A stretch of DNA of 64,000 nt from Solicoccozyma terricola (Eukaryota; Basidiomycota; Tremellomycetes; Filobasidiales; Piskurozymaceae), in the NCBI GenBank assembly GCA_001600875.1, contig BCLD01000004.1, positions 1,004,553 through 1,068,552 of the forward strand, in the 5' to 3' direction. Below are positions 62,869 to 64,000 of the stretch, piece by piece. The notes under the pieces were generated by a model that was not told the origin of the DNA, ran no database searches, and saw only the letters and a list, made by a program, of their open reading frames with translations. The first letter of the stretch is position 1; the number at the start of each line of letters is the position of its first letter. The translations under genes were made by a program, and so were the position numbers.

Positions 62869-63364
62869 TGCGCCGATCATTACCCGACGCCCCATTCCCC
62901 ATTCCCCATGCCCCCTCCCCCTTCCCCCCTTCTCTCAACGACATCGATACGAATCCCTTTACGCCCATTCCAACGGGGACGACTCTTCCTCCTCCACGAC
63001 CTTCTCCGCCTGTTCTTATGACCGTGATGTGCCCACCCCCAATTATGTCCCGCTGTATTCCCCCTGGACGATGTCGAGATAGATGATGACAGACGACGAG
63101 TCCCGCTGTTTACTTTTTATTTATTTCACGCGGGAGAGACAAACAAAGAGGGTTGGGACGGGTTGGGACAGCAATCAGCATCCAGGCCAAGCAGTCCTCA
63201 CCACCGTCGACAGACAACAACAGCTAGACCGGCCACCATAGACAGTCAGAGGAGGAGGACGAGTCAGCGCATATCACCCCCCACCCGCGGACACGCAGTG
63301 GTCCTTCCATACCACCCACCCGTCCTCCCCACGTTCCTCCTTCCGGCTCCTAGTTGGGGTTCCC
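62869..63364. other. Intergenic region before the RhoGEF gene
   Basis: Bases 62890-62935 are C/T-rich (CCCCATTCCCCATGCCCCC). The frame to about 63084 could be an alternative C-terminus of the CCCH protein. The rest is a likely promoter and 5' leader; no separate gene is seen. Confidence 0.4.
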
Positions 63365-63992
63365 ATGTCCCACCCCTCATCCTTTGCTCGTCCAATTGGC
63401 AACTCCTTCGCACCGCAAGCACTCAACGCATCAGTCCCATCATCACAACCACCTTCCTTGCCACCTCTTGACTTTGCCAGTCTCTCTCTTGAATCCTCAT
63501 CGTCGATGGGACGCAACGATTCGATATTACAACCTTCTTACTCTGGACCGCTCGCGAGTGTGGATTCAAACGGCCAGCAAGCAAACTCCTTCGCTGGCCC
63601 TTTCAAGTTCAACAAGGCAATGCCAATGATCGATAAACCGATGCCGGAAATACCACCAGCTCCGCCATCGAGGTATACGTCGATGATGTCAGATGGGTCG
63701 GGAAGTGGACATGGTCACGCTGCGGCTGAAACATCAACTAAACGTGTGAACCCGTTGGTGGAGCTGATGAATAGCGAGAAGGTGTATGTGGAGCATCTTG
63801 GTCTCGTTATAAGAGTGAGAGAGAACCGTCGGGAGTCGGCTCGGGGGGGTTCCAAACGACTGATATCATCGTCTCAACAAACTACAGCGCGTAGCAGCAG
63901 CATGGTCTCGTACCAACTTTCCACCTATCCCGCTGGATAGCATGTTTAGACGGATCGAGGCGGTGTACAAAGCGAATAGAACATTCGGAGTG
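63365..63992 (+). CDS. Rho guanine-nucleotide exchange factor (5' part)
   Basis: Only the first two exons lie in the window: 63365-63814 and 63888-63992, with a GTGAGT donor at 63993. The N-terminal 110 residues are Ser/Pro-rich and disordered, including PMPEIPPAPPSRYTSMM. The start of a Dbl-homology domain follows: NPLVELMNSEKVYVEHLGLV, IRRVAAAWSRTNFPPIPLD and MFRRIEAVYKANRTFGV. The exon joint IR|RVAAAW preserves the frame. Related basidiomycete proteins carry DH and PH domains and activate Rho or Cdc42 GTPases for polarity and wall integrity; which GTPase cannot be told because the rest is beyond the edge. Confidence 0.75.
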
Positions 63993-64000
63993 GTGAGTGG

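Noticed and set aside
63000..63084. Alternative C-terminus of the CCCH protein ending near 63084
   Set aside because: Requires a different phase from the one set by the 12- and 10-nt exons; cannot be excluded but is less consistent with the splice sites seen.

Overview
The window is nuclear DNA from a basidiomycete fungus, most likely a Tremellomycetes yeast (Cryptococcus/Kwoniella-like). The grounds are gene content, intergenic distances often of only 200-500 bp, and very high intron density. Introns are mostly 50-80 nt with GTGAGT-type donors and CAG acceptors; one gene has 17 coding exons. I see no rRNA, tRNA, CRISPR array, transposase or viral sequence. All gene models were spliced by eye, so internal exon borders are less certain than gene identity.

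Layout. 0-9 kb: a 67-residue DEK_C protein, a 2.3 kb stretch without a convincing gene, then a Snt2-type chromatin reader and a NOSIP-family protein. 9-15.3 kb: SLX1 endonuclease, a large unrecognised disordered protein, and Mediator subunit MED22. 15.5-20.8 kb: a GH32 fructosidase without a visible signal peptide, next to a sugar transporter transcribed in the same direction. This looks like an uptake-then-hydrolyse pair. The 2.3 kb upstream region carries CGG inverted repeats. 23-32 kb: the PP2A scaffold TPD3 and the nucleoporin NUP170/NUP155. 32.5-37.5 kb: a DHA1 drug/H+ antiporter followed by a cytochrome P450.

37.7-55.5 kb is rich in membrane and ER functions: a PEX30-like dysferlin-domain protein, an intronless PGAP4-like glycosyltransferase, the ER chaperone BiP/KAR2 (ending HDEL), a chitin synthase, a CUE1-like ERAD factor, and NADPH-cytochrome P450 reductase, which is the electron donor for P450s such as the one 15 kb upstream. 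55.7-64 kb: an amino-acid transporter of the Aa_trans family, a tandem CCCH zinc-finger protein with a NYN-like domain, and the first two exons of a RhoGEF cut by the window edge.

Most of this is ordinary core genome. The points I think deserve attention are a recurrent ATGACGTGG/CCACGTCAT element in promoter regions, including those of the ER genes; an unusual number of micro-exons, among them an 11-nt exon encoding part of a conserved GH32 motif; a 612-nt intron in TPD3; homopolymer-C tracts placed at 3' splice sites; and a GCTCGC-rich repeat patch inside an intron. I did not find a clearly new multi-gene system.
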